Origin: Acidobacteriota bacterium
Lineage (GTDB): Bacteria > Acidobacteriota > Thermoanaerobaculia > Multivoradales > Multivoraceae
Direction of reading: 5' to 3'
Length of the DNA: 64,000 nucleotides
Assembly (NCBI GenBank): GCA_028877275.1
Contig: JAPPFP010000025.1
Span: forward strand, 1 to 64,000
Positions 27,464 through 36,597 of the stretch are shown one piece after another. The notes beneath the pieces were generated by a model, which made no database searches, was not told where the DNA came from, and worked only from the letters and a program-made list of their open reading frames with translations. The position numbers and the translations under genes are program-made. Numbering within the stretch: position 1 is the first letter of the stretch; every line of letters starts with the position of its first letter.

Positions 27464-29044
27464 ATGAACAAGCGAGCGCCCCGCATCCTGACCACGACCC
27501 TCGCCCTTCTGGCGCTTCTCGCCACCGCCCTGGTCGCGACATCCCCGGCCGCCGCCGCCGACGAACCGACCTACACGCGCGACATAGCACCCATCTTCTT
27601 CAAGAACTGCGTGCAGTGCCACCGGACCGGCGAGGTCGCTCCGATGTCGCTGATGACCTACCGGGAGGCGCGGCCCTGGGCCCGCTCGATCGCCCGCGCG
27701 GTCGAGAACCGCGACATGCCGCCCTGGAGCGGCGAGTCCGAGAACCACGTCTGGTCGAACGACCTCTCGCTGACCGCTAGCGAGATCGAGACGATCGTCA
27801 ACTGGGCGAAGTCCGGCGGCCCGCAGGGCGACCCCGCCGACCTGCCCGAAGCGCCGACCTTCCCGAAGGGCTGGAAGCTCGGCGAGCCCGACTTCGTCGT
27901 CACGCTCGACAGCATCGAGGTGCCGGCCGAAGGCGACGATCTCTTCCCGCAGCAGGTGATCGAGGTCGATCTCGGCGAGCCACGCTGGGTCCGCGCGATC
28001 GAGTTCCTGCCGGAAGACTCTCGCGTCACCCATCACTTCCTGACGACCTATGTGAGCGAGCTGAACGAGGGCGATCCGGCCGCCTCGGGTGTCCTCGGCA
28101 TCTGGACGGCCGGCATGCCGCCCTACGTCTTCCCGGACGGCGTCGGCCGCCGCTTCGGATCGAAGATCCGCATCATCGTCGATCAGCACTACCACCCGAT
28201 CGGCGAAGCGACCCGCGACACCTCGCGGATCGGGCTCCACTTCGGCGAGGGCGAACTCGAGAAGGAAGTCATCACGATTCCGGTGACGAACACCGGCCTG
28301 CGCATCCCGCCGGGCGCCGGCCACCACGCCGAGAACGCCCACTACCTGTTCGACAAGGACGTCCAGATCCTCGCCTTCAGCCCGCACATGCATGTCCGCG
28401 GCAAGGCGATGAGCTACGAGGTCACCTACCCGGACGGCTCGAAGGAGATGCTGCTGGACGTGCCGAACTACGACTACAACTGGCAGTGGCTCTACTACCC
28501 GACCAGGCCGATCGACATTCCGGCCGGCAGCCGCCTCGACGTCACCGCCGTCTGGGACAACTCCGAGGACAACCCGGCCAACCCGGACCCGACGCAGGAG
28601 ATCATCTACCGCGGCGACACGTTCAGCGAGATGTTCAACGGCTTCATCGAGGTCACCCGGAAGGAGGGCGTCCTCTTCGAGCAGCAGAACCAGAGGGAGC
28701 AGATCCTCGACCTGCTGGCGCTGCACCCGGCGAAGAACTCCTACGTGTCCGGAGCCTTCATGGGCTTTCACGTACCGCATGAGGGCGAAGGCTGGCTCTA
28801 CATGGGCGGCATCTACTCCATCGTCCTCGACGACTTCGAGTGGCAGGGCGACGCCCTCCGGATCACGACGCAGTTCCCCACCCTCAACGCGAGCGCGACG
28901 ACGACCGTGATCGAGGGCCGGCTCAACGAGCAGGGTCAGCTTCAGGGGACGGTCACGATCGGCGCGGACACCGACCGGCCCCAGCAGATGCCGCTATTCG
29001 CCGAGCCGGTCGGCGGCGGGACGGCGTCCTCCGCTGGCCCCTAG
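27464..29044 (+). CDS. Secreted cytochrome c / copper monooxygenase-like protein
   Basis: 526 aa. Signal peptide (TLALLALLATALVATSPAAA). Residues ~30-120 hold a cytochrome-c-type haem site, CVQCH, with Met candidates in MPPW. The rest resembles copper type II ascorbate-dependent (PHM-like) monooxygenases: VTHHFLTTYV, DQHYHPIG, and HMHVRGKAMSYEVTYPDG supply His ligands. Fusions of this kind are common in Acidobacteriota and Planctomycetota and are of unknown substrate. The haem domain may feed electrons to the copper centre in the periplasm. Starts 70 bases after the preceding gene. Its stop overlaps the convergent ABC membrane gene by 4 bases. Confidence 0.83.
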   Translation: MNKRAPRILTTTLALLALLATALVATSPAAAADEPTYTRDIAPIFFKNCVQCHRTGEVAPMSLMTYREARPWARSIARAVENRDMPPWSGESENHVWSNDLSLTASEIETIVNWAKSGGPQGDPADLPEAPTFPKGWKLGEPDFVVTLDSIEVPAEGDDLFPQQVIEVDLGEPRWVRAIEFLPEDSRVTHHFLTTYVSELNEGDPAASGVLGIWTAGMPPYVFPDGVGRRFGSKIRIIVDQHYHPIGEATRDTSRIGLHFGEGELEKEVITIPVTNTGLRIPPGAGHHAENAHYLFDKDVQILAFSPHMHVRGKAMSYEVTYPDGSKEMLLDVPNYDYNWQWLYYPTRPIDIPAGSRLDVTAVWDNSEDNPANPDPTQEIIYRGDTFSEMFNGFIEVTRKEGVLFEQQNQREQILDLLALHPAKNSYVSGAFMGFHVPHEGEGWLYMGGIYSIVLDDFEWQGDALRITTQFPTLNASATTTVIEGRLNEQGQLQGTVTIGADTDRPQQMPLFAEPVGGGTASSAGP

Positions 29045-29895
29045 CCCGCCTCCGTCGCCCGATTCAGCCGGTCGCGGATCTCGCCGAGCCGCGACCACTC
29101 CTGGAGCGCGATCGGCAGCGCGATGCTCGACTCCACGAACTCCCAGGAGTAGCTGAGAATCGCGAAGATCGCGCCCGCCGTGATCATCGGGATCGTCGCG
29201 GAGATCCACACGTTGCCGAGGACGAAGGCGAACATGGCGGCGAAGATCCCGCCGTAGAGGACGGCCTCCGTGTCCGACAGACGGACTTCGCTTCGGCGCA
29301 GCTTCCTCAGGTGCCCCACGAGCGACTCCACGCGGCGCTGCTCCAGGATCGAGACCTGGAGTTCGGTCTGCGCGTTCAGTTCGCCGTTCAGCCGGTAGAA
29401 GCGGCGGTGGAACAGCGCGTAGACCAGAACGATCGCGCCCAGCGCGCCGAGGGCGGCGAGACCCAAACGGCGGTCGAAGCCGAAGAGCACGGCGATGCTC
29501 ACGAGCAGTTGCACGACACCGGTGAGCACTCCCGGAACGTGCTCTTCGAGGAAGTCGACCATTTCCCGACTCATGCCGAGACGCGCGTTGAGACGCGAGA
29601 CGGGCGCGTCCCGCGACCGGCGTACGAGTTCGCCTCCGAAGCGGACGCGGATCGTTCCGTAGCAACGGGTGTCGTAGAAGCGCCGGACGGTAGCGACCAC
29701 GATCAGCGCCGACAGGATCGCTGCCACCTCCCAGAGAGCGCTCGGACGCCGCTCGAGCAGAGCGTCGATGGCGCGGCCGATAAACAGCGGCACCAGGGCC
29801 CAGAGGATGTTCTCGAGCAGAACGAGAAACCACGTGACGAGAATGCGTCCCCTGAAGTTGCGGAACAGGAGACCAACGCTGAGAGCACCTTCCAT
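29041..29895 (-). CDS. ABC transporter six-helix membrane protein without ATPase domain
   Basis: 284 aa. It contains only the exporter-type transmembrane domain (ILVTWFLVLLENILWALVPL, then FIGRAIDALLERRPS, then AALGALGAIVLVYALFHRRF); it stops after EWSRLGEIRDRLNRATEAG, exactly where the ATP-binding domain would begin in a half-transporter. It fits the ABC six-transmembrane-domain family of free-standing proteins. No Walker motifs lie nearby in any frame, so it is not simply a frameshifted transporter. It may use an ATPase from elsewhere or act as a non-ABC membrane protein. Confidence 0.82.
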   Translation of the reverse strand: MEGALSVGLLFRNFRGRILVTWFLVLLENILWALVPLFIGRAIDALLERRPSALWEVAAILSALIVVATVRRFYDTRCYGTIRVRFGGELVRRSRDAPVSRLNARLGMSREMVDFLEEHVPGVLTGVVQLLVSIAVLFGFDRRLGLAALGALGAIVLVYALFHRRFYRLNGELNAQTELQVSILEQRRVESLVGHLRKLRRSEVRLSDTEAVLYGGIFAAMFAFVLGNVWISATIPMITAGAIFAILSYSWEFVESSIALPIALQEWSRLGEIRDRLNRATEAG

Positions 29896-29964
29896 TTTTC
29901 TTCCCCCGCAGCCAAACCGCTAACGTCGCGAGGCTACCGGGCCTCCACGGGGCCAGCGCCGGTC

Positions 29965-30888
29965 ATGGAACCCCTGCACACCGAAACGCCGCTCTTCGAG
30001 TCGAGGCCGCTGTCCGTCCTCACGGGCCGCAGCGTGTGGCTGAAGCTCGACGCGCTGCAGCCGCCCGGCTCGTTCAAGATCCGCGGCATCGGCCACGCCT
30101 GCCAGGAGTACGTTCGGCGGGGCGCCGGGCGCCTGATCTCCTCGTCCGGCGGCAATGCGGGGATCGCGGTCGCCTACGCCGGGCGGCATCTCTCGGTGCC
30201 CGTCCTGATCGTGGTGCCGGAGACCACCTCCGGGCTGGCCAGGGCCCTGATCCGGCGCGAAGGCGCCGAAGTCATCGTCCACGGCGATTCCTGGCAGGAA
30301 GCGAATGAACTCGCCGAGTCGAGGGTCGAGGAGTCGGATGTCCTGGTTCATCCGTTCGACGATCCGCTCGTCTGGCGGGGCCACTCCACCCTGATCGACG
30401 AGGTCGCGGGATCGGGCGTCAAGCCCGGCGCCGTGGTCGTCTCCGTCGGCGGCGGCGGGCTGCTGTGCGGCCTCGTCGAGGGAATGAAGCGGAGCGGCTG
30501 GGCCGACGTTCCGGTAATCGCGGTCGAAACGGAAGGCGCCGACTCCCTGGCGCAGTCCGTACGAGCGGGCCACCGGGTCGAGCTGCCCGCCATCACCAGC
30601 CTCGCCATCACGCTGGGGGCCAAGAAGATCTGCCAGCGGGCGTTCGACTGCACGCGGGACCATCCTCTTCAGAGCATCGTGGTGTCGGATCGGGCCGCCG
30701 TCTCCGCCTGTCAGCGTTTCCTTGCCGACCACCGGGTGGTCGTCGAGCCGGCCTGCGGCGCCTCGCTCGCCGCCGTGTACGACGGCGCACCGGAGTTGGA
30801 CGACCTCGAGTCCGTCCTGGTCGTCGTCTGCGGCGGCGCTACGACGACGCTCGAACAGTTGGCAGAATGGGCTAGTGCCAGCGCTTGA
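29965..30888 (+). CDS. PLP-dependent serine/threonine ammonia-lyase
   Basis: 307 aa, fold-type II PLP enzyme. PPGSFKIRG holds the Schiff-base lysine (Lys38). SSGGNAGIAVAYAG is the substrate loop, and SVGGGGLLCG the phosphate-binding glycine loop. Length and layout match the eukaryote-type L-serine dehydratase/threonine deaminase without a regulatory ACT domain. Reaction: L-serine to pyruvate, or L-threonine to 2-oxobutyrate, plus ammonia. ATG 29965 chosen because the family N-terminus starts there; the open frame continues far upstream as antisense of other genes. Its end overlaps the next gene by 14 bases. Confidence 0.9.
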   Translation: MEPLHTETPLFESRPLSVLTGRSVWLKLDALQPPGSFKIRGIGHACQEYVRRGAGRLISSSGGNAGIAVAYAGRHLSVPVLIVVPETTSGLARALIRREGAEVIVHGDSWQEANELAESRVEESDVLVHPFDDPLVWRGHSTLIDEVAGSGVKPGAVVVSVGGGGLLCGLVEGMKRSGWADVPVIAVETEGADSLAQSVRAGHRVELPAITSLAITLGAKKICQRAFDCTRDHPLQSIVVSDRAAVSACQRFLADHRVVVEPACGASLAAVYDGAPELDDLESVLVVVCGGATTTLEQLAEWASASA

Positions 30889-32455
30889 TTCGGCAGCAAG
30901 GTTGCCGCTGCGATCCACACTGGGTGCGCCGGCGTCCCCGCCGGCCGCCGCCGAAGGCGGCCAGAGACTCGCGCCGGCCGTCAGGCCGGCTCCGCCTTGG
31001 GCGGCCGTCCTCCTCTTCGTCGTCGCTTGCGCCGGCCCCGCCGAGCCGCCCGCCGGCGTGGAGATCGGCGCCGACAATCCAGCCATCGACGCGATCTTCG
31101 CTTCGTGGGACAAGCCCGGCTCGCCGGGATGCGCGCTCGCCGTGGCGCGGGGCGGCGACCTCGTTTACTCGCGCGGCTACGGCTACGCCAACCTCGACTA
31201 CGACATTCCGGTCACGCCGCAGACGGTCTTCGACGTCGCCTCGGTGACCAAGCAGTTCGTCGCCGCGGTCGCCAACCTGCTGGCCCAGGACGGCACGGTC
31301 TCCCTCGACGACGGGGTCCGCCAGTGGCTTCCGGAACTGCCCGAGTACCCGTCGCCGGTGACGCTTCGGCACCTGATCCACCACACGGGCGGCCTGCGCG
31401 ACTATCTGAACCTGTTCCCGCTCGCCGGCGCCGGCGACTACTACTCGGTCTCACGCGAGCAACTCCTGGCGATGATGTCGCGGCAGCGCGCGCCGGTGTT
31501 CGCTCCGGGCGAGCGCTACGAGTACAGCAACACCGGCTACATGCTGCTGGCGCACGCGCTCGAACGCGCCGCCGGCAAGTCGGTGGGCGAGCTGGCCCGG
31601 GAGCGGATCTTCGAGCCACTCGGGATGGACGGCAGCCTGATGTACGAGAACCGCGAGCGGATCATTCCCGGGCGCGCCACCGGCTACCACCGCGACGACG
31701 ACGGCAACCTGCGGATCGTGCACAACTACAACTTCGAGATCGCCGGCGACGGGCAGCTCTACACGACGGTGGAGGATCTGCTGCGCTGGGACGACTACCT
31801 GCACGGCGCCGACAGGCCGGCGATCCATGAGTCGATGCTGACCGAGGGAACGCTCAACAACGGCGAACCGATCGGCTACGCCCACGGGATCACTCCCGGT
31901 GAGTATCGAGGTCTGCGCACGGTTGGGCACAGCGGCCATTCCTGGGGGTTCCTGACCGAACTCAGGCGATACGTGGAACCAGGCCTCTCGATCGCCGTCT
32001 CCTGCAACGCCGAGTTCGGCGATCCCGGCGAGCTGGCGCGGCGGGTCGCCGACCACTACCTGGCGGATCAGCTCGGACCCGAAGAGAGCGACGATGGCGA
32101 GGAGGACGACGCCGGCGAAGAGGATGAGGACTCGCCTCCCGTGCCCTCCCTGTCATCCGCCCAACTGGCCGAGTTCGCCGGCAGCTTCTTCTCCTCCGAG
32201 CTGGACGCCACGTACCGGTTCACTGTCGCGGACGGCGGCCTCGCGCTGCGCCTCGAGCAGCAACCCGCGCTCGACGTAGAGCCAGTCGCCGAAGACGAGT
32301 TCCGCGTCGAGTTCGAGAGCCGCGGCTGGGCGGCGTCGCCGGCGCGGCTGGAATTCGGGCGTGATGGGTCCGGCGCTGTAAGCGGGTTCAGCCTGAGTTC
32401 GGGCTCGGAACGGGGACTGGTGTTCGAGAGACAGCCGGGGTTGGAGCTTCGATGA
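30875..32455 (+). CDS. Serine hydrolase, class C beta-lactamase/PBP-like, lipoprotein
   Basis: About 526 aa from GTG 30875. The N-terminal part is unusual: after VPALDSAARLPLRS comes LGAPASPPAAAEGG, the translation of an REP-like repeat, and only then the lipoprotein signal (PPWAAVLLFVVAC). The catalytic domain has SVTK (Ser-x-x-Lys), YSN (Tyr-x-Asn) and HSGHSWG (His-x-Gly), the three active-site motifs of this family. An acidic linker (EEDDAGEEDEDSPP) leads to a C-terminal beta domain. Members are D-aminopeptidases, esterases or beta-lactamase-like; specificity is not readable. The true start may be nearer the lipobox with a rare start codon. Confidence 0.83.
   Translation: MPALDSAARLPLRSTLGAPASPPAAAEGGQRLAPAVRPAPPWAAVLLFVVACAGPAEPPAGVEIGADNPAIDAIFASWDKPGSPGCALAVARGGDLVYSRGYGYANLDYDIPVTPQTVFDVASVTKQFVAAVANLLAQDGTVSLDDGVRQWLPELPEYPSPVTLRHLIHHTGGLRDYLNLFPLAGAGDYYSVSREQLLAMMSRQRAPVFAPGERYEYSNTGYMLLAHALERAAGKSVGELARERIFEPLGMDGSLMYENRERIIPGRATGYHRDDDGNLRIVHNYNFEIAGDGQLYTTVEDLLRWDDYLHGADRPAIHESMLTEGTLNNGEPIGYAHGITPGEYRGLRTVGHSGHSWGFLTELRRYVEPGLSIAVSCNAEFGDPGELARRVADHYLADQLGPEESDDGEEDDAGEEDEDSPPVPSLSSAQLAEFAGSFFSSELDATYRFTVADGGLALRLEQQPALDVEPVAEDEFRVEFESRGWAASPARLEFGRDGSGAVSGFSLSSGSERGLVFERQPGLELR
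30919..30990 (-). repeat. REP-like element, copy 5, three hairpins, inside a coding region
   Basis: Tail and hairpin B are at 30919-30945 in reverse orientation. Then GGCCGCC-GCCGAA-GGCGGCC (30943-30962) and GCCGGCC-GTCA-GGCCGGC (30973-30990) form two more stems. It lies in the 5' part of the serine hydrolase gene and is in frame. Confidence 0.75.
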
Positions 32456-33978
32456 GGACGGTCCGGCGCACCCAGTGTGTGGCGATGTTGCTCGCCGCCG
32501 GCTTCGCCCTGACGGCCTGCGTTCCCGGCGACTCGACGCCCGCCGGCACCGTCATCGTCAACGCCCGCGTCATCGACGGCAGCGGCGGACCGTCCCGTGA
32601 CGTCAACGTCCGCATCGAAGGCGACCGCATCGTCGCCGTCGGCGACTTCGAGCCGTCTTCCGGGGACACCGTCCTCGACGCCGAAGGCCTGGTCCTGGCA
32701 CCCGGCTTCATCGACGTCCACAGTCACCACGACTCCAGACTGTTCGAGCTGCCAGAAGCCCTGGCCGCGGTCAACCAGGGCATCACGACGATCGTGGCCG
32801 GGCAGGACGGAGGTCACCAGTACCCGCTCGGCGAATTCTTCGCCCAACTGGAGGCATCGCCCGCCGCCGTCAACGTGGCGTCCTACGCCGGTTTCGGGAC
32901 CTTCCGCGAAGAAGTCATGGGCGAGGACCACCAACGCCACGCAACGCCGAACGAGGTAGCCGAAATGGCGGCTCTGCTGCGGACCGAACTCGAGGCGGGC
33001 GCACTGGGACTCTCCTCCGGGCTCGAGTACGACCCGGGGTCCTTCTCCGCCACCGAAGAGGTGGTGGAACTCGCCCGCGTGGCGGCCTCCCACGGTGGCA
33101 CCTACATCAGCCACATCCGCAGCGAGGACCGGTACTTCTGGGAAGCGATCGAGGAGATCATCCGGATCGGCCGGGAAGCCGACCTGCCCGTCCAGGTGAC
33201 CCACACGAAGCTCGCGATGAACCGCTGGTGGGGTCAGGCCGAGCGGCTCCTCACCAGACTGGACGAGGCCAGGGCCTCAGGCGTCGAAATCACGGCGGAC
33301 ATCTATCCGTACCGCGCCTGGAGTACCTCCTTCACCTGGTTCACGACCGTGTTCCCGGACCGCGACCTCGACCGGAGAGACGGCGCGGAGTACATCCTCA
33401 CCGACCTGATGTCGCCGGACGACGTCCTCCTGCCCGACTTCCTGCCGGAACCCGCCTACAACGGCCTGACGCTCGCCGAGATCGCCGAAGTGCGCGGCTC
33501 AGACGCCGAGACGACCCTGATGGACCTGCTCAAGGCCGACACCGAGATGGGCGGCGAATCCTCAATGATCGGTTTCGCCATGGACGAACCGGACATCGAG
33601 GCGATCATGGCCTGGCCGCACACCGTGATCTGCAGCGACGGCGGCCTCGCTGGTTCCCATCCGCGCGGGTTCGGCGCCTTCACCCGCTTCCTCGGCCGCT
33701 ACGTTCGCGAACGCAACGTGGTCAGTCTCGAGGAAGGTATCCGCAAGATGACCTCACTCTCCGCCGAGCACCTGAGGATCACGGATCGCGGCGCGATCAG
33801 AGAGGGGTACTACGCCGACCTCGTCCTGTTCGACCCCGAGACCGTCATCGACCGTTCGACCTACGAGGACCCACAGGTTCCGTCCGCGGGGATCGAGAAG
33901 GTCTGGGTCAACGGCGAAGTCGTGTTCGACGGCGGTGAAACGACCGGCAACCGGCCCGGCAGGGTGATCAGAAGGTGA
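32452..33978 (+). CDS. N-acyl-D-amino-acid deacylase-like amidohydrolase, lipoprotein
   Basis: 508 aa. ATGA overlap with the serine hydrolase. Signal with lipobox LTAC. Amidohydrolase layout: a small beta domain (GTVIVNARVIDGSGGPSRDV), then GFIDVHSHHD (metal His-x-His), SGLEYDPG, YISHIRSED, VTHTK, and the C-terminal SLEEGIRKMTSLSAEHLRIT with GYYADLVLFDPET typical of the D-aminoacylase family. It removes acyl groups from N-acyl-D-amino acids or related lipids/peptides. Pairing with the serine hydrolase suggests successive cleavage of D-amino-acid-containing peptides, for example from cell walls or natural products; inference. Its third to ninth codons include the tail of an REP-like repeat. 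Confidence 0.88.
   Translation: MRTVRRTQCVAMLLAAGFALTACVPGDSTPAGTVIVNARVIDGSGGPSRDVNVRIEGDRIVAVGDFEPSSGDTVLDAEGLVLAPGFIDVHSHHDSRLFELPEALAAVNQGITTIVAGQDGGHQYPLGEFFAQLEASPAAVNVASYAGFGTFREEVMGEDHQRHATPNEVAEMAALLRTELEAGALGLSSGLEYDPGSFSATEEVVELARVAASHGGTYISHIRSEDRYFWEAIEEIIRIGREADLPVQVTHTKLAMNRWWGQAERLLTRLDEARASGVEITADIYPYRAWSTSFTWFTTVFPDRDLDRRDGAEYILTDLMSPDDVLLPDFLPEPAYNGLTLAEIAEVRGSDAETTLMDLLKADTEMGGESSMIGFAMDEPDIEAIMAWPHTVICSDGGLAGSHPRGFGAFTRFLGRYVRERNVVSLEEGIRKMTSLSAEHLRITDRGAIREGYYADLVLFDPETVIDRSTYEDPQVPSAGIEKVWVNGEVVFDGGETTGNRPGRVIRR
32463..32479 (+). repeat. Partial REP-like element (tail end only)
   Basis: CCGGCGCACCCAGTGTG matches the right arm and tail of the repeat, without the left arm. 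It lies within the first codons of the amidohydrolase gene (VRRTQCV). It may be an eroded copy. Confidence 0.55.
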
Positions 33979-36481
33979 GCCGCAGAGTGGCCCCCATGGT
34001 TCGCGGCGCCTCGAGGAAGGTACTGCGGCTGCCGACGCGCAGCGGCGTGTTGAACGTCACGTTCTTCGTCTGCTCATCCGTCACGTTGTTGCTCCAGAGC
34101 TCCACCGCCCATCGGCCGGAGTAGCCACCGAGCCCGACGCGGACGTTCGCCTTGGTGTTCGCCTCCTGGATGTCGAAGGCGAGGTTGGGCTGCGTACTGG
34201 TCCGCCGGTCGTCCTCCCAGCGCCCGTTCACCGACGCGAACACCAGGAACCGGTCGCCGACCGTGTCGTCCCAGTTGGCGCCGAACGAGACGACGTTCTC
34301 GGGCGCGTTCGTCAGCTTCGCGCCGCACAGCGACCGGACGGAGGCCGCGTCGAGGTCGCCGGCGCAGTCGTCCGGGTACTCCGAATCGGCGAAGGTGTAG
34401 CCAAAGTTCAGCGTGACGTGCTGACCCGCGACGGCGGAGAGCTCCAGCTCGGCGCCCCGGCTCTGCGCCTTCGGCACGTTGAAGGTCCTGAACTGGACGC
34501 CCGTGAACTCGAGCACCTGGAAGTCCTCGATGTCGTAGTCGAACAGCGTGGCGTTCAGGCGCACGCGGCGGTTGGCGAACTCCGATTTCACTCCCAGTTC
34601 GAGCGCGTCGATCTTCTCCGAGTCGAACCGGGGGTCGGCGCCGCCGACGGCGGCGGTCGAATCCAGGTTGAAGCCGCCGGACTTGAAGCCGTGGGTGTAG
34701 CTCGCGTAGCCCCTGACGGTGTCGCTGAACTCGTAGACCGCCTGCGACGTGTAGACCAGTTCGTCGTCCTGGAACGTGTCCGCGAAGGTCGCCGGGAGGA
34801 TCGGCACGCCGGTATCCGCCGGCGTGGCAAAGGGGAAGCAGTTGAAACCCGCGTTCAGATTGCCGATCGTCGTCGCCACCGGAGCGAGCGGCGTTCCCGC
34901 GGCGCCCTCCGTCAGGGCCCGCGCGTTCAACAGGGTCGCAAGACAGCCGGGGTTGCTGGCGGCCGGCTGCCTGAAGCTGCCGTCCTTCGTCTCGTCGACG
35001 TACCGCAGCCCGGCGACCAGCGAGAAACGATCCGACAGGCGGAAGGTGTTGTGCGTGAAGACCGACCACGACTCGCCTTCCTGGCGGTAGACGTTGTTCG
35101 CGAAGGCGCCGCCGACCGGGATACCGCCGGAGAAGGCGAGCGCCTGGTTGTCAGCCGCCAGCACGTCCCCGAACGTTCCCCCCGTGGCCAGGGGCACGCC
35201 GCCTAGCAGTTGCGCCGGGGCGAGCGCCGGGGCCAGGGCGTAGTTCCAGAGAATCGCATCGACGAAGGACGAGAAGTCCCCCAGGAGGCCGAGGCCGATG
35301 TGCTCGAGAATGTCCTCGCCCGAGGCGAAGCCGCCGACCAGCCAGCTCACCCGCTCCGTGTCGCCGGTGAGCCGGAACTCCTGCGTCCACGATTCGATGT
35401 CGTCGAACGTGTCGAAACCGTTGGCGGCCTCCGGAGAGACACCGTAGACGCCAATCCCGACGAAGTCGTTCTGGATCGACGAGGCGAAGAAGTCGCGCCA
35501 CGAACCCAGCCAGGTCAGGGAGACGTTGTCGGTCAGGTTGTAGTTGAGCTCGGCCGACAGTCCCTTCTGATCGAAGGGGTTGACGAACCGTCCCGAGTTC
35601 GAGCGGCGCGCCTCGAAGGCCGACGGACCGAAGGCGGAGACGCCGCCATCGGCCGGGAGTCCGGCGGCCGCGAACGAACCGAGCGCCGCCGCCGGCGATT
35701 CGAGCAGGACGACGGCGTCGCAGCACTCCTCGTCCGCGTCCGAGTAGTCGCCGATGATCCGCAGCGATCCGCGGTCCATGAAGTTCCACAGCAACTGCCC
35801 GCGCAGGAGCGCCCGGTCGCGCGTGTAGCTCTCGGCTCCCGAGACGCTCTCGACGAAGCCGTCCTGGTTGCGAACGGCGGCCGAGAGCCGGTAGGCGACG
35901 CGGTCGGAGAGAGGGCCGCCCACACCCGCCTGGAGATTGAAGGCGTTGAAGTTGCCCGCCGTCAGATTGAGGAAACCGGACTGGTCCGTCAGGCTCGGCC
36001 GCCGCGTGCGCAGGTTCAGCGCGCCAGCCGAGACGTTGCGGCCGAACAGGGTGCCCTGCGGGCCGCGAAGCACCTCGATCGACTCGACATCGAGCTGATC
36101 GCCGAGCGCGATCCCCGGCCGGCTCAGGTAGATCCCGTCGAGGAAGACGCCGACTGAACTCTCGAGCCCGATGTTGTTGCCGGTCGTGCCGACTCCCCGA
36201 ATGCGCAGCGTCGTCCCTTGCGACTCCGTCTGCGACGAGTTCATGTTGAAGCTCGATGCCAGCGTCGGCAGGTCGCGGATGTCCAGCATGCCGGCCCGCT
36301 CGATCTGGAGCGGCGTGATCGCCGTGACGGCGATCGGGACGTCCTGCAACGACTCCTCGCGCTTCGTCGCGGTGACCGTGATCTCCTCGACGAACAGGTC
36401 CTCCTCTTCCTGCGCCCACGCCAAGCCTGCGGTCAGAAACAGCGGAACGAACGTATACAGAAACAGTCTTCTCAGCTTCAC
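33968..36481 (-). CDS. TonB-dependent receptor
   Basis: 837 aa outer-membrane receptor. Signal peptide ends AGLAWAQ. TonB-box-like region EEITVTATKREESLQDVPIA, then plug domain with LDIRDLPTLASSFNMN, TLRIRGVGTTGNN and IEVLRGPQGTLFGRNVSAGA. The barrel ends in MGATLRLTF with a terminal Phe. This class (ATKREESLQDVPIAV) is widespread in marine and soil bacteria and takes up siderophores, vitamins, sugars or aromatic compounds; ligand unknown. It is convergent with the amidohydrolase gene, overlapping by 11 bases, and upstream of nothing obvious on its own strand except the PQQ enzyme 116 bases before. Confidence 0.93.
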   Translation of the reverse strand: MKLRRLFLYTFVPLFLTAGLAWAQEEEDLFVEEITVTATKREESLQDVPIAVTAITPLQIERAGMLDIRDLPTLASSFNMNSSQTESQGTTLRIRGVGTTGNNIGLESSVGVFLDGIYLSRPGIALGDQLDVESIEVLRGPQGTLFGRNVSAGALNLRTRRPSLTDQSGFLNLTAGNFNAFNLQAGVGGPLSDRVAYRLSAAVRNQDGFVESVSGAESYTRDRALLRGQLLWNFMDRGSLRIIGDYSDADEECCDAVVLLESPAAALGSFAAAGLPADGGVSAFGPSAFEARRSNSGRFVNPFDQKGLSAELNYNLTDNVSLTWLGSWRDFFASSIQNDFVGIGVYGVSPEAANGFDTFDDIESWTQEFRLTGDTERVSWLVGGFASGEDILEHIGLGLLGDFSSFVDAILWNYALAPALAPAQLLGGVPLATGGTFGDVLAADNQALAFSGGIPVGGAFANNVYRQEGESWSVFTHNTFRLSDRFSLVAGLRYVDETKDGSFRQPAASNPGCLATLLNARALTEGAAGTPLAPVATTIGNLNAGFNCFPFATPADTGVPILPATFADTFQDDELVYTSQAVYEFSDTVRGYASYTHGFKSGGFNLDSTAAVGGADPRFDSEKIDALELGVKSEFANRRVRLNATLFDYDIEDFQVLEFTGVQFRTFNVPKAQSRGAELELSAVAGQHVTLNFGYTFADSEYPDDCAGDLDAASVRSLCGAKLTNAPENVVSFGANWDDTVGDRFLVFASVNGRWEDDRRTSTQPNLAFDIQEANTKANVRVGLGGYSGRWAVELWSNNVTDEQTKNVTFNTPLRVGSRSTFLEAPRTMGATLRLTF

Positions 36482-36597
36482 GGGTGGCCCCCTTGGAGTA
36501 GTCCATTGCGGAGGGGCCGCCGCAACGAGTGTCTACCGGCCAACACCCGGCCGGGAGCGGCTATTCCACCGGGAAGCGCCTCAATCAGGAAGCGCCT

